Source of the DNA: Candidula unifasciata
Taxonomy: Eukaryota > Mollusca > Gastropoda > Stylommatophora > Geomitridae
Length of the DNA: 64,000 nucleotides
Assembly (NCBI GenBank): GCA_905116865.2
Contig: CAJHNH020002001.1
Coordinates: 1,168,591 to 1,232,590, forward strand
Direction of reading: 5' to 3'
Part shown: piece by piece, positions 1-13,300 of the stretch
Layout of the letters: each line of letters begins with the position of its first letter
Numbering within the stretch: position 1 is the stretch's first letter
Notes under the pieces: model-generated
Database searches by the model: none
Told to the model about the DNA's origin: nothing
The model's input: the letters and a program-made list of their open reading frames with translations, nothing else
Translations under genes and position numbers: made by a program

Positions 1-227
1 ACAAAGGAAGCAGAAAGTATGGAGATATATTTTTGTCAGAATGTGTTCTTGATCTTTGAGTTAATATACCCACTATCATATTGATAACAGTTTCACGGTA
101 CACGTACAAACTGCGCATGGCAAAAATACTTCCTTGCCTTTTTATTTTATAAACAGTTTAAATTTTTTTTTTTTTTAGATTTATAATTATACTGGAAACA
201 AAAACGTTTTTTTTAGGACAGATTAGG

Positions 228-440
228 ACATACAAAACTGCTTAACTGCTTTATGCCCCCTGGGGTTGGGGGGGGGGGGCAGATTGGAGACCAGCCCTCT
301 AACATAAGGCAAAAATCACGATTTTGTTTTTCAGAACTGACATTGGTCGACCGAGCCTAAAACAAGTACCATTTAATGACCTGGGAAGTAAAGGCATCCG
401 ACGTGATGTATTTGTCCGGCATTATATACCCAATGCAACA
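228..440 (+). repeat. tRNA-headed SINE, degraded copy
   Basis: The body (about 340-425) matches the other copies of this family in the window: a 'ggtcgac..agcctaaaa' block, then 'cctgggaagtaaaggc'. The tRNA-like head is poorly preserved and is interrupted by a 12-G run at 268-279. Orientation follows the best + copy at 26925-27150. Confidence 0.5.
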
Positions 441-489
441 AAACCATGAAAAGGCATCGTTACTTTGCTTCTTACCGATTACATACCCT

Positions 490-1010
490 ATTACGTTTAT
501 CTATTTTGATTTGAACTGACAGAAGCATCAGCAGCAAGCGAAGAGTTCCAGTTCCGATGGCACTAGTAACTGTTTGATAGTATATCCGTGCCACTTTCCC
601 CTTAGGTGTTGAGCATCTTCCAGATCCCCTGGTAACTACTGACAGCGACATTCTCCTCGAACCATAAAGATCTATGTGTGCCTCTGCACTGTTCACTCGT
701 TCCCAAATGACCCTCACAGCATCTGGATTGCCATACATCAGTTCATCACCAAGTGGTGAAGAACCGGCTAGTCGATCTTTCTGCTCGTTTTCCAGCACAC
801 TGGCATACTTGGAGAAAACAAAAGACGCTAAATAACCAGGACCTCTGAAGCGATGCTTGCCACCCTGCTCGGATTCTGCCTGTCTCCACGTATCTGAACA
901 TTCCATGTGAGTCAGTTACAATTACGACACGGGTGTACATCTGATTCTCAAGCCAGCGGAATGCAGCAGTGACTGCCATTCCCAAACTATGCGTTGTGAT
1001 AAAATATGCC
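490..1010 (-). pseudogene. Isolated RNase H-like domain fragment (copy 1)
   Basis: On the minus strand two overlapping frames give one RNase H type I-like domain split by a frameshift near 880-900. The N-terminal part has an 'AVTAAFRWL' helix and a 'VIVTDSHGMFR' strand. The C-terminal part has 'ENEQKDRLAGSSPLG' and a tail ending near 'GTLRLLLML'. The TDS and NEQxD signatures are two of the acidic clusters of retroelement RNase H domains; the first DGS strand is not visible. No reverse transcriptase lies next to it. Four related copies lie on + at about 2313, 3200, 30318 and 37700. It is a dead mobile-element relic upstream of CLUAP1, not a host RNASEH1 gene. Confidence 0.65.
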
Positions 1011-1365
1011 AGGCTTTGCTGTACTAAGCGACGTTCATTCGCTTTTGCTATGAACCCCAAGCATTTCGACCTTATACTTAAATTTTTTTTTTATTATAGC
1101 TGCATTCAAACTCACAAATAAAACGTATTTCTCTAATCGCAAAGACGCAGACAAAAGAGCTTCTATTTGATTGAAGGACGAATTGACGATGGCAGTTGTC
1201 CCCCCTGTGACTTCACCATGGTGCAGACGTTAGTTTATAGGTGGCGTTCGTAGAAAATAACATTCCTTGCTTCAGAGAGGCACTCTTGAACGCACATGAT
1301 TATATGACTCCAGTGTTTGTTTTAAACGACTATCTCTAGTTGCTGGTGCCATCGGTTTAACCAGA

Positions 1366-1387
1366 ATGAGTTTCAAGGATCTAAGAA
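1366..1387 (+). CDS. CLUAP1: CLUAP1 exon 1 (start codon)
   Basis: ATG plus six codons (MSFKDLR) and one base, then donor A|GTATGC. The start matches the family's MSFRDLRN beginning, and the split Asn codon is completed by exon 2. Confidence 0.85.
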
Positions 1388-4300
1388 GTATGCATGAATA
1401 TAATTGTTCATAATTTATTTCAATTTCATTCATTGATATTAGTATTGGTTAGTTCAAGTCAAAACGCACGGTACGTTTTACAGACGTGCTTACAAATGGT
1501 AGCATCTAGTCGTACGTCCTTCTTAGGACGTTATTTTTTGTTATTTGAAGCCCCACTCTGGCTTTTGCCAGGGGCCGCAATATAGGCAGGTCATCATTAT
1601 GGCCAAATGTCTGAACGCGGTTTCTGGGACCTCTCCACGGTGATCCTCATCCGCATGGTGGCACTTTGTGTCATCGGGTGTTTATCGCTTGTGTGATGTC
1701 CTGGTGGGGTATAAAAAGCCAAGCCAAGCTACAGACGTGCATCTGATCAGTGTCTATGCTATAGTATTCGGAACGGGAATGACAGTGATGTCAGTTATTA
1801 ACTAATAAAAATGTTTTTTTTTTCAGCACAGGACTCTGATACAACAGGGTTATAACTTATACGGCTATTTGAACGAGGTTTCAGGCGATTTACTTCTAAT
1901 AATAATATAGCAGTAGTTAAAGTTAGGGTGAACATTACACAAATCTCCCCAGTTAGCCCCGCCCATTTGCGCACTAGGTCACTTTTCATTCAGAATGTTA
2001 GGTATTTTGACTTTGCTGAAGGTTACAGGTGTGTCCCGCTCTGTCTGCCGTTTGCTTTCTGGGCTATCCTCCGAATAACGGGCACATATAATGGCGGCTA
2101 AAAACACACCATAGCAGGGCCTCAGTCACATATAAATTGTGGACTTCCGGCAACTACTGCCACCGCCGAGAGTATCTCCCATGCCGCTATGTGCGGCGTG
2201 GAGCGGGACTAAACTTGATGGCTGGGACTCACGAGCAAAAAAAATTAAGGAAGCTGTAGGAGTTGCAATAAAAGGATGTCATAAATCAGATGTCCTAGGT
2301 AGTTAGCGGCGTTTGGATATTTTCTCAAGGCATGCAGGTGTGTTGGGAAATGAGCAGGCAGATCAACTGGCTGGTTCTGCACCACTCGACGATGAAATGA
2401 TGTATGACAATCCAGATGTTGGGAGGGCCCTTTGGGAACGAGTGAACAGTGCGGAGGCACAAATAGATCTTTATGGTCTGAGGAGAATGGTGCTAATAGG
2501 AGTTACTAGGGGATCTGGCTGCTGCTCATGAGTCCCAGCCATCTAGTTTAGCCCCGCTCCATGCCGCGCCTAGCGGTGTGGGAGATACTCTCGGCGGTAG
2601 TGGTAGTCGCCGGAAGTCCGCAATTTAAGTCGTTAGAAGTCCGCAATTTACACAAGACTTTGGTCCTGTTAGGGTGTGTTTTTGGCCGCCATAATATGTG
2701 TCCTTTATTTGGAAAATAGCCGCTTTCTGTGTTGTTTTGCATTTACGTTTTCATTCTGAGAAAGAGAATGCCTTTGTCATAGGTTGCAGCACTCTTGTTG
2801 GGGTGTTGTGTTAGGGCCAGTATTCCATGTTTTTGGATTGTTGAAAGCACTGGTGTGCTGAAATATACAGCACGCAATGTCAATGGTATGGCGGAACACT
2901 TCCGTAACCTTGTGCGAAGGTGACTAGGCTCAGGAACTACTAATCAAAAGTGACCTAGTGTGTATATAGGCAGGGCTGTCTGTCTGGTGAGATTTGAGTT
3001 ACGTTTACCACAGCTAGTAGTAACACTTGTGTTAGTTGATGTTTTAATTTTCCAGCTTCATATGGTATACCTTGGTACCAACCAATTAGTTAGATTGTAC
3101 TGGCACTCCTTCGAACGGTGACCCTAGGCGGACGCAATCTTCTGTTTTTTTAATGGTTACCATAAGGAAGTTTGTGTACATTCACATAATGATGTTCTCC
3201 AGGCTATGCCGGCGTGGTGGGAAATGAACAGGCAGACAGATTAGCTGGATTTGCACCACTGGGTGGTGAATTCATACATGACAAGGCAGATGTGGTCAAG
3301 ACCCTTTGGAAACAAGCAACAGAAGCAGTAGAGAAACAAGATTATTATGACCTGGAGAGAATGAGGCACCTGAGTGTAACCAAAGGGTCTGGCCGGCTCA
3401 CTATACTCAGAGGAAAGGCAGAACGGACATATAACCTGATTGTGATCGGTACCATCAGTATTGAAACTCTGCACTAGCTGCTGAAGATGAGGACAGAGCA
3501 CATATGGGAATGCCCCAAGTTCTGTGATGTCATTTCTTAACTCAACTCAATGTTCTGTAATATTTAATATTTCTATAGATTAGGGTTAGCCCTAACTCTA
3601 ACCCAAACCCTAACCTCAAACAGTATTAAATATGAAAGAATGTTATTATTATGTGAACTTTCACAAAGAATAGATTATGTCCCCTATAGTAAATAAAATG
3701 TCACGTTATAATCGATTACATCCTCCCCTAGGGTCACCATTCGTAGGAGTGTCTAGTTATCTGAGTTTCAATGTTACATGAAAGATGTTCATTCAGCTGT
3801 AGTAGTACTAATGAACATAATAATATGTACCAACCATGATGTTTCCAGGTTCTACAACATTAAAGATATTTTGTTTGCATTTTGAAGGTTTGAATGCTGC
3901 CCTCTTGCTCTTCTTATTTTGTTTTGTAGGCCCAAAATTTTGAGCCAGTGTCTGAATTTGTACCTCACAAACACAAATAGATAAACACAGAAGTATTTAT
4001 TGACAGCGTAATGTATGTTTTAAACTCAGTGCTGTACATATAGACACATGCTACGATTCTAATGTTTTGTTATATCTTTATTGTCAGACTTCACAGAGAT
4101 GATGAGAGCCCTAGGGTTTCCTCGGCTCATTTCTATGGAAAACTTCAGAACCCCAAACTTTAAACTTGTATACGAGTGCTTAACTTGGTTAATGAAAAGG
4201 TGAGGCTTTCACTTTACAATATTGTCAGTAATTGGAACCATATAAAAATAACAGGTCACTCATGTCACAAATAAAATATTAAAGACATAAACTTAAAAAA

Positions 4301-7300
4301 AAAAATATAGAAAAAAAATAAGGCTTTCTAAAAATAATAATAGCTTGTCTGGCCATTACAGATTGCCATTTCATTCTAAGTCTGCCTGAGAGCCAAGAAA
4401 CCAACAGTCTGCACACATATTAGCCACATCTGTAAATGATGAGCACAAAACACTAATATCCTAGGAAAAGACCAAACTTCAGAAGTGGACAGGCAACCGG
4501 GACTTTCTGTGGAAATTCACAGCTGTAGAACACAGAAAAAGAAGATAAAGGAGATATTGCAGTGATTCTCTTTTTCTCTAATCATGCAGTCTGCTCTGAC
4601 ACATTGACAGATACTTCAACACAGCAAGCTTGAACAGGAACAAACGTTGAGAGACACTGGACAGCTGATAAAGACTCAGTTTATTCTCCATCAAACAATA
4701 CACCAGAGGTGTATCACCTAGGGACCTAGCTATGTTCGCAAGCATCTACTTGCTTACATTAACTATGCAGGATTCTAAATCAGTACACCTCATGTTTGCA
4801 CTTCACAGCTCCCAAATGGGCATTTATGAACTGCACCACACAGACGACATTCTCGCCTCCATTTCATGTTGTCATGGATTGATTAGCCAGGTTTCTTCAG
4901 GCTAGTGGCTTAAATACATTTACTCATTCTTCTCAGGATATGTTGAGCTCTGGCACTCCAACCACCACAAGACCAGATCGAAAGGAAGACTTACTCTTTT
5001 CATTCATTTTAAGTTTAAATAGCCTGTTTCCCTCTGGGATTCTCAAACCTTCCACACACGATTCCTTATTGTTTTTATCTGGCACACTTTCAGCCAACCT
5101 GCACACTTGTCTCAAGATATTCATTACTTGATGCATACATTATCCTTTATGCTTGATACCATTCAATCGAATTCAAGTACATAATTATGTTTAGTATAAA
5201 ACCTCATTTACAAATGATGAGAACATTCATTAACAGTGAGAAAATGACTCATTACAGATATGTTAAAATACATCATCTGTTCCAGTTGTAAAATCACAAA
5301 TGTTGAATTTGTGACTTGTTAAAACATCTGTTTATCAGGTGCACAAGAATTAACATAAATATCCATGAAAATCTAATAATAGTTTCTCCTTTCTCAGAAA
5401 ACCTAATACAATTCAGTAGACGCATAAAGATGTTGCATTATTGCTGTAGCATTTGATCATTGATCTTTTAAGCTGTCCATTAATTATTCAGTATACAAAA
5501 TTGGTCGATTCATGTATGATTTATTCAGTGACATTCATTATGAGAAATAACATTGCAGTTATGTTTAATTTCCTCATATGGTTATGCTGACTGCCCTTTA
5601 CTGTATGCAAGATTCATTCTCTAATTATTTCAAATAGATATGATCCAAATGTGGACCTTGGAATAGACATTGATACAGAACAGGACAGGGTAATCTTCAT
5701 TAAAACCGTGGCAGAGTTCATGGTAAGTAGACTTGTTATATTATATATTCTTCACTTGCACTTCATTGTTTATTAGCAACAGTGGTATTGTAATGGCTAG
5801 ACACTCACTTTCTCTAATAGTCCATGTCGTGTGGTATTGGTAGTCATGTGGGTTCTTTATTAATTTCCTACCCCAGATGATGTCACAGGATAGTCCAACA
5901 TTTTAGAGGGTGGTAAGACTGGGTTTCCAGGCTTTCTGATGCTTTTAATCCCAAAACATCTAGAACTGGCCCTAACCCCAACCCATCTACATCCCACGAG
6001 AGAGTGCAGCCTAGGTCCCACGACTGCATGCAGCCTATCTACCACCTCTGAAATATTAGACTGTCCTGTGACCTGTGGATTTTTCCTTGTTTAGGGTAGG
6101 ATATTAATAATAATAATTTATGTGCACACCCCCCAAGTTGGGCCCCAGAACCCACATGGGGAAACTTTAGGCATATGATGCTAAATTATTATAAACTCAT
6201 GAGCACAATGGGTGATGTGGTCAGTATCATGCTGGCCCCCTTTGCTTCCCATAACATTACCTGATATTTATTTTAGGCTGGGTCAGTATGGGAACCAATG
6301 TCAGTTTTGGAGAGAAACAAATTGGCTATGATGCTGATTTGAACCCAGGACCTTTAGATTGGCAAAGAAGCGTCGAGCCACAATGTCACTGTAGCTTCCA
6401 CAGCACATGAGACTGGTTGAAAAAAAAATACTTGAGCTGATAACTTTTTCCACTGGCTTTAGGTATGTCATTATCAACAGTCTCCATCTCAGAGTTTGGC
6501 AGGAGATGTGTGTTATTATTCTTTCATCAGCATCATCATCATACCTTCTTGATTGATTGGCACCTTTCCGTCTTTGCAAACGATAGTGTTATGTTGCACT
6601 ATGAGGAGGCCTGGGACTCGCAGGCCATGGCGATGGCGAGAGTGACTAGCAAGATCCGCCCGCGTTAAGAAAAGTTTTTCACAATTACAGCATGTTATCA
6701 ACATTTGTGTTTAGTCTGTTTTTTTCTCTCAGACGCTCAGCTCTCATCCTTCCATCATTTCTTCCTTCCTTCATTCTCATTCCCTTCTTGATCTGCCCCC
6801 TCCACAAAACATGGTCCATGGCATTTTGTTCTGATAATACCATCATACCTTCCATCATACCTTCCATCATACCTTCACTTTCTCCACAAAACATGGTCCA
6901 TGGCATTTTGTTCTCATGATACCTTCATACCTTCCATCATACCTTCCATCATACCTTCACTTTCTCCACAAAACATGGTCTATGGCATTTTGTTCTCATG
7001 ATACCTTCATACCTTCCATCATACCTTCCATCATACCTTCCATCATACCTTCCATCATACCTTCCATCATACCTTCCATCATACCTTCCATCATACCTTC
7101 CATCATACCTTCCATCATTTCTTCCATCATACCTTCCATCATACCTTCCATCATACCTTCCATCATTTCTTCCATCATACCTTCCATCATACCTTCCATC
7201 ATACCTTCTATCATACCTTCCATCATACCTTCCATCATACCTTCCATCATACCTTCCATCATACCTTCCATCATACCTTCCATCATACCTTCCATCATAC

Positions 7301-10300
7301 CTTCCATCATTTCTTCCATCATACCTTCCATCATACCTTCCATCATACATTCCATCATACCTTCCATCATACCTTCACTTTCTCTATAAAACAGTGATTA
7401 TTTTCATCATTTATTTTCTGAGGTCTACTTTTTTTAAAAGCTGTGTCCTTTTTCTTCAGCTGCTGGCAGCTATTTTGGCTTGTATGTATGTAAATATGTA
7501 AACACATGAGTATGTAAATACAGTTGCACACACATACACACACTTTTTGCATGTATTTTGTAAGTGTTTTGTTGTTGTAAGTATTGTATTTTTAGACATT
7601 GTTTGCAATGATTTTCCAGGCCACAAAAGCACATATCAAGCTTAACACCAAAAAGTTGTACGGGGCAGATGGTTATGCCGTCAAGGAGTTACTAAAAGTC
7701 ACCACAGTTTTGTACAATGCAATCAAGACAAATGTGGCTAGCACGCTTGAGTCAGGGACTGCTGATATGACCAGTGTGTCATTTGATATTTCATCCAGGG
7801 TGAGTTGTACTGTGAGGTTTTAGCAGTTTACTTCCCGTTACCTGTGTGGGTTTCAGGACAACCGATGTTTGGGTTCAAAAACCAAAATTAGAAAGAGAGA
7901 AGAAGAATAAGATCCACCGCTCCCTAAGAAGCTTGTCGTAACAAGCGATTAATTATGGATGTTTCTTTTGAAGTCGGGAATGCTTCATCTGTGAGATAAT
8001 GAGAGACCAACAAGTCTGTATACCGATAATCCAGATCTGTAAAACAGATGTGCACGTAAAACTCAAGTTTTGAAACACAACTTAAGTCCAGAAGTGAATG
8101 AATAACCATAATTTTCGGCCTGAGTTTACAGCCAGTGAGTGCTAAGAAAGAGGAAGAGACTTTCCTGTGTGGGTTTCGATGCCCCATTTTGGGGGAAATA
8201 GGGGGGAGGGGGTAATAAATAGACCCACTACACATTAACAGGCATGTCTTAAAAGGCGACTAATTAAAGGATTATAAAATCAGATCTGTTAAGCATTCAT
8301 ATCAGTGTTTGTTGCCTAAGGGTTATGAATGCAGTTTTATAACTCTGATATACCGGTTGGGTTCAGCTGCAGGTTGTTTTGTATCAGACTGCTTGGGCAT
8401 CAATTTTCCCAATAATATGCGCATTGAATCATTCAAAGAGCAATGGCAGACTTATTTCATAATTTTTTTATGTAGTTTTTATTTTTCATGTTATATTCTT
8501 TATATCTTTACACTATGCTTATTCACATTTTCTTCTTCTTCCTCTTCTTTTTCATTTTCTTCCTACTCTTCTTCTTCTTCTCAGATTCTGAGCCATTTAG
8601 ACTGCAGTGTCACCCACCTCCATTCATTTCTGTGAACGGCCTTCTCTTTCCATTTTGTGACTTGAAATGTGTGGAGGTTTTGCCTGCATATTTATCTAAC
8701 CTCCATTTCCTTGGTCTGAACTTACGATACATAAATATATACTTGATGTTATTGCTGTACTGTTATGTATATTCAGTGTGGTTTTTATTTGCAGATAAAT
8801 GAGCTGAAAGAGGCCAGAAAACTTGCATCTGAAATCACTGTGAAAGGGGCACAGCTGTATGATCTTCTGGGAAAGGAAGTTGATCTGAGAGTAAGTGAAG
8901 GCTTTGGGAATAAAGATCTGGGAGTAAGTGGGGACTATGACTAGGGAATAAAGATCTGAGAGTAAGTAGGGGCTATAACTGGGGAATAAAGATCTGAGAG
9001 TAAGTGGGGAGCTATGATTGGGGGATAAAGATCTGAGAGTAAGTGGTGGCTATGTCATGTGAATCTGTCTAGGGAATAAAGATCTGAGAGTAAGTGGTGG
9101 CTATGTCTGGGGAATCTATGTCTAGGGAATAAAGATCTGAGAGTAAGTGGTGGCTATGTCAGGGGAATAAAGATCTGAGAGTAAGTGGTGGCTGTGTCAG
9201 GGGAATAAAGATCTGAGAGTAAGTGGTGGCTATGTCTTGTGAATCTGTCTAGGGAATAAAGATCTGAGAGTAAGTGGTGGCTATCTCAGGGGAATAAAGA
9301 TCTGAGAGTAAGTGGTGGCTATGTCAGGGGAATAAAGATCTGAGAGTAAGTGGTGGCTATGTCTGGGAAATCTATGTCTATGGAATAAAGATCTGAGAGT
9401 AAGTGGTGGCTTTGTCAGGGGAATAAATATCTGAGAGTAAGTGGTGGCTATGTCTGGAGAATCTATGTCTATGTAATAAAGATCTGAGAGTAAGTGGTGG
9501 CTTTGTCAGGAGAATAAAGATCTGAGAGTAAGTGAAGGCTATGACTGGAGAATCTATGTCTATGTAATAAAGATCTGAGAGTAAGTGGTGGCTTTGTCAG
9601 GAGAATAAAGATCTGAGAGTAAGTGAAGGCTATGACTGGAGAATCAAGATCTGAGAGTAAGGAGTGGCTATAACTGGGGGATCAAGATCTGAGAGTAAGG
9701 GGTGGCTATAACTGGGGGATCAAGATTTGAGAGTAAGTGGTGGCTATGTCTGGGGAATAAAGATTTGAGAGTAAGGGGTGGCTATAACTGGGGGATCAAG
9801 ATGTGAAAGTAAGTGGGAGCTATGTCTGGGGAATGAAACTGATTCAAGTGTTAGTGGGGCTATGTGATAGGTATGAAATTGATCTGAGAGTAAGTGGGGC
9901 TATTTGTGGAGATTTAAGCTTTACAAGTATGTGAGACTGTGTGGCAAATGAATTTGATATTAGAGTAAATGGGGCTATATCTGGGGATTGAAACTGATCT
10001 AAGTTTGTGGCCATATCGGGAGGATGAAATTAATCTGAGAGTTAGTATGGCTACGTAAGAGGCATGAAACTGATCTGAGAGTTAGTATGGCTATGTAAGG
10101 GGCATGAAACTGATCTGAGAGTTAGTATGGCTATGTAAGGGGCATGAAACTGATCTGAGAGTTAGTATGGCTATGTAAGAGGCATGAAACTGATCTGAGA
10201 GTTAATGGGGCTATGTAAGGGGCATGAAACTGATCTGAGAGTTAATGGGGCTATGTAAGGGGCATGAAACTGATCTGAGAGTTAATGGGGCTATGTAAGG

Positions 10301-13300
10301 GGCATGAAACTGATCTGAGAGTTAGTATGGCTATGTAAGGGCATGAAACTGATCTGAGAGTTAGTATGGCTATGTAAGGGGCATGAAACTGATCTGAGAG
10401 TTAGTGTGGCTATGTAAGGGGCATGAAACTGATCTGAGAGTTAATGGGGCTATGTAAGGGGCATGAAACTGATCTGAGAGTTAATGGGGCTATGTAAGGG
10501 GCATGAAACTGATCTGAGAGTTAATGGGGCTATGTAAGGGGCATGAAACTGATCTGAGAGTTAGTATGGCTATGTAAGGGGCATGAAACTGATCTGAGAG
10601 TTAGTATGGCTATGTAAGGGGCATGAAACTGATCTGAGAGTTAGTGTGGCTATGTAAGGGGCATGAAACTGATCTGAGAGTTAGTGTGGCTATGTAAGGG
10701 GCATGAAACTGATCTGAGAGTTAGTGTGGCTATGTAAGGGGCATGAAACTGATCTGAGAGTTAGTGTGGCTATGTAAGGGGCATGAAACTGATCTGAGAG
10801 TTAATGGGGCTATGTAAGGGGCATGAAACTGATCTGAGAGTTAATGGGGCTATGTAAGGGGCATGAAACTGATCTGAGAGTTAGTGTGGCTATGTAAGGG
10901 GCATGAAACTGATCTGAGAGTTAGTGTGGCTATGTAAGGGGCATGAAACTGATCTGAGAGTTAGTGTACGAACGAACGAACGAACAAACTTTATTTTTAA
11001 AGGGTTAAGAATTGGGCACGCAGGCCCGTCTTACATTCTGCCCTTCGAGGTCTCCCTCCATTCCTACATCATTTCATTCACACATCAAGTAATAAAACAG
11101 TATAAAAAGCATCAAAACATTCAATACAAGCACTGAAATGTCTACATTTCTAACTACAACAAACCGTAGTGGTTGTTATAAATCTATGGAAAAAGGCGCT
11201 ATTTCAAAAACATTTTTCTGTTTTGCCTCTATGGGGGCATGTAATCTGTGCTCAAATAATATTCAAACAGTTTTCGATTGTACCTATAGGGACTAGTTTT
11301 ATTTTTGATCTGTTGTGGAAGACAATTCCACAATTGAGCTGCGGAGTACGCTAAACATGTTTTGTAAAGGTCTATCCTAGGTTTAGGGATGTGTAATATG
11401 TTCAGGCGATTACTATGCCTTTCATTATATTTAAACAACGGCCATAAGTAACATGGAGCCTTTTGGGATAATATTTTGTGCATAAATTTCGACTTATTGA
11501 AAAGTAGACGTTCACGAAGCGGTAGTAGCATAAGACCTTTATACGTTTCGGAACTCACTGTCCTATGATTATTACTTATTAAGCGAATGGCGCGCTTTTG
11601 CATAGACGTGAGCCTCTTGATAACAGAACTGGAACAACCATCCCATATTGTAGAACAATAGTCTATATATATCTGGATGTGAGAAATATAGAATATCTTT
11701 CTTGTGTTTTCGTCAAGAAAGTTTTTAATTTTTGAAAGCTGGTACACCTTTTTAGCTGTTTGCTTCACTATGTAAGGGGCATGAAACTGTTCTGAGAGTT
11801 AATGGGGCTATGTAAGGGGCATGAAACTGATCTGAGAGTTAGTGTGGCTATGTAAGGGGCATGAAACTGATCTGAGAGTTAATGGGGCTATGTAAGGGGC
11901 ATGAAACTGATCTGAGAGTTAATGGGGCTATGTAAGGGGCATGAAACTGATCTGAGAGTTAGTATGGCTATGTAAGGGGCATGAAACTGATCTGAGAGTT
12001 AATGGGGCTATGTAAGGGGCATGAAACTGATCTGAGAGTTAGTGTGGCTATGTAAGAGGCATGAAACTGATCTGAGAGTTAGTATGGCTATGTAAGGGGC
12101 ATGAAACTGATCTGAGAGTTAGTGTGGCTATGTAAGAGGCATGAAACTGATCTGAGAGTTAGTGTGGCTATGTAAGGGGCATGAAACTGATCTGAGAGTT
12201 AGTGTGGCTATGTATGGGGCATGAAACTGATCTGAGAGTTAATGGGGCTATGTAAGGGGCATGAAACTGTTCTGAGAGTTAGTGTGGCTATGTAAGGGGC
12301 ATGAAACTGATCTGAGAGTTAATGGGGCTATGTAAGGGGCATGAAACTGATCTGAGAGTTAATGGGGCTATGTAAGGGGCATAAAACTGATCTGAGAGTT
12401 AGTGTGGCTATGTAAGAGGCATGAAACTGATCTGAGAGTTAGTGTGGCTATGTAAGAGGCATGAAACTGATCTGAGAGTTAGTATGGCTATGTAAGAGTC
12501 ATGAAACTGATCTGAGAGTTAGTGTGGCTATGTAAGGGGCATGAAACTGATCTGAGAGTTAGTATGGCTATGTAAGGGGCATGAAACTGATCTGAGAGTT
12601 AGTGTGGCTATGTAAGGGGCATGAAACTGATCTGAGAGTTAGTGTGGCTATGTAAGAGGCATGAAACTGATCTGAGAGTTAGTATGGCTATGTAAGAGGC
12701 ACGAAACTGATCTGAGAGTTAGTGTGGCTATGTAAGGGGCATGAAACTGATCTGAGAGTTAGTGTGGCTATGTAAGGGGCATGAAACTGATCTGAGAGTT
12801 AATGGGGCTATGTAAGAGGCATGAAACTGATCTGAGAGTTAGTGGGGCTATGTAAGAGGCATGAAACTGTTCTGAGAGTTAGTGTGGCTATGTAAGGGGC
12901 ATGAAACTGATCTGAGAGTTAATGGGGCTATGTAAGAGGCATGAAACTGATCTGAGAGTTAGTGGGGCTATGTAAGAGGCATGAAACTGTTCTGAGAGTT
13001 AGTGGGGCTATGTAAGAGGCATGAAACTGATCTGAGAGTTAATGGGGCTATGTAAGGGGCATGAAACTGATCTGAGAGTAAATGTACGAAGAAAAGGTTG
13101 AGAGTAAGTGTGGTTGTGTAAGGGGAATGAACTGATCTGAACAAAAGCAGGAATGGGTCAGACAAAACCATCTGTGAGTAACTTACATGGGCTTTAGACA
13201 GTGTCCATGTTTGGCACTGGTAGCTTAATGTTGGAATGAATATGCTGTTTATAATCTGTCTCATAGTTATGTTTGGAAATCTTAATAATAGTGACAATTG

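Noticed and set aside
490..1010. A host ribonuclease H1 gene
   Set aside because: No hybrid-binding domain, no first DGS strand, frameshifted, and five copies in one window. A mobile-element relic fits better.
1180..1365. An RFX X-box in the CLUAP1 promoter (near caccatggtg at 1215 or gttgctggtgccat at 1339)
   Set aside because: Only half of the X-box consensus is matched in each case; too weak without comparison to relatives.
6916..7501. Open frames of 120-167 codons made of [12 protein letters not shown] or MMEG repeats
   Set aside because: They follow from a 12-bp repeat lacking stops in several frames on both strands. There are no splice or family features.
10021..13080. Regular 40-bp repeats resembling a CRISPR array
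   Set aside because: The repeats are directly adjacent with no unique spacers, there are no cas genes, and the locus is a eukaryotic intron. It is a minisatellite.
12968..13297. A 109-codon minus-strand open frame
   Set aside because: The first part is a real RT relic (listed), but the rest is the antisense of the 40-bp minisatellite.
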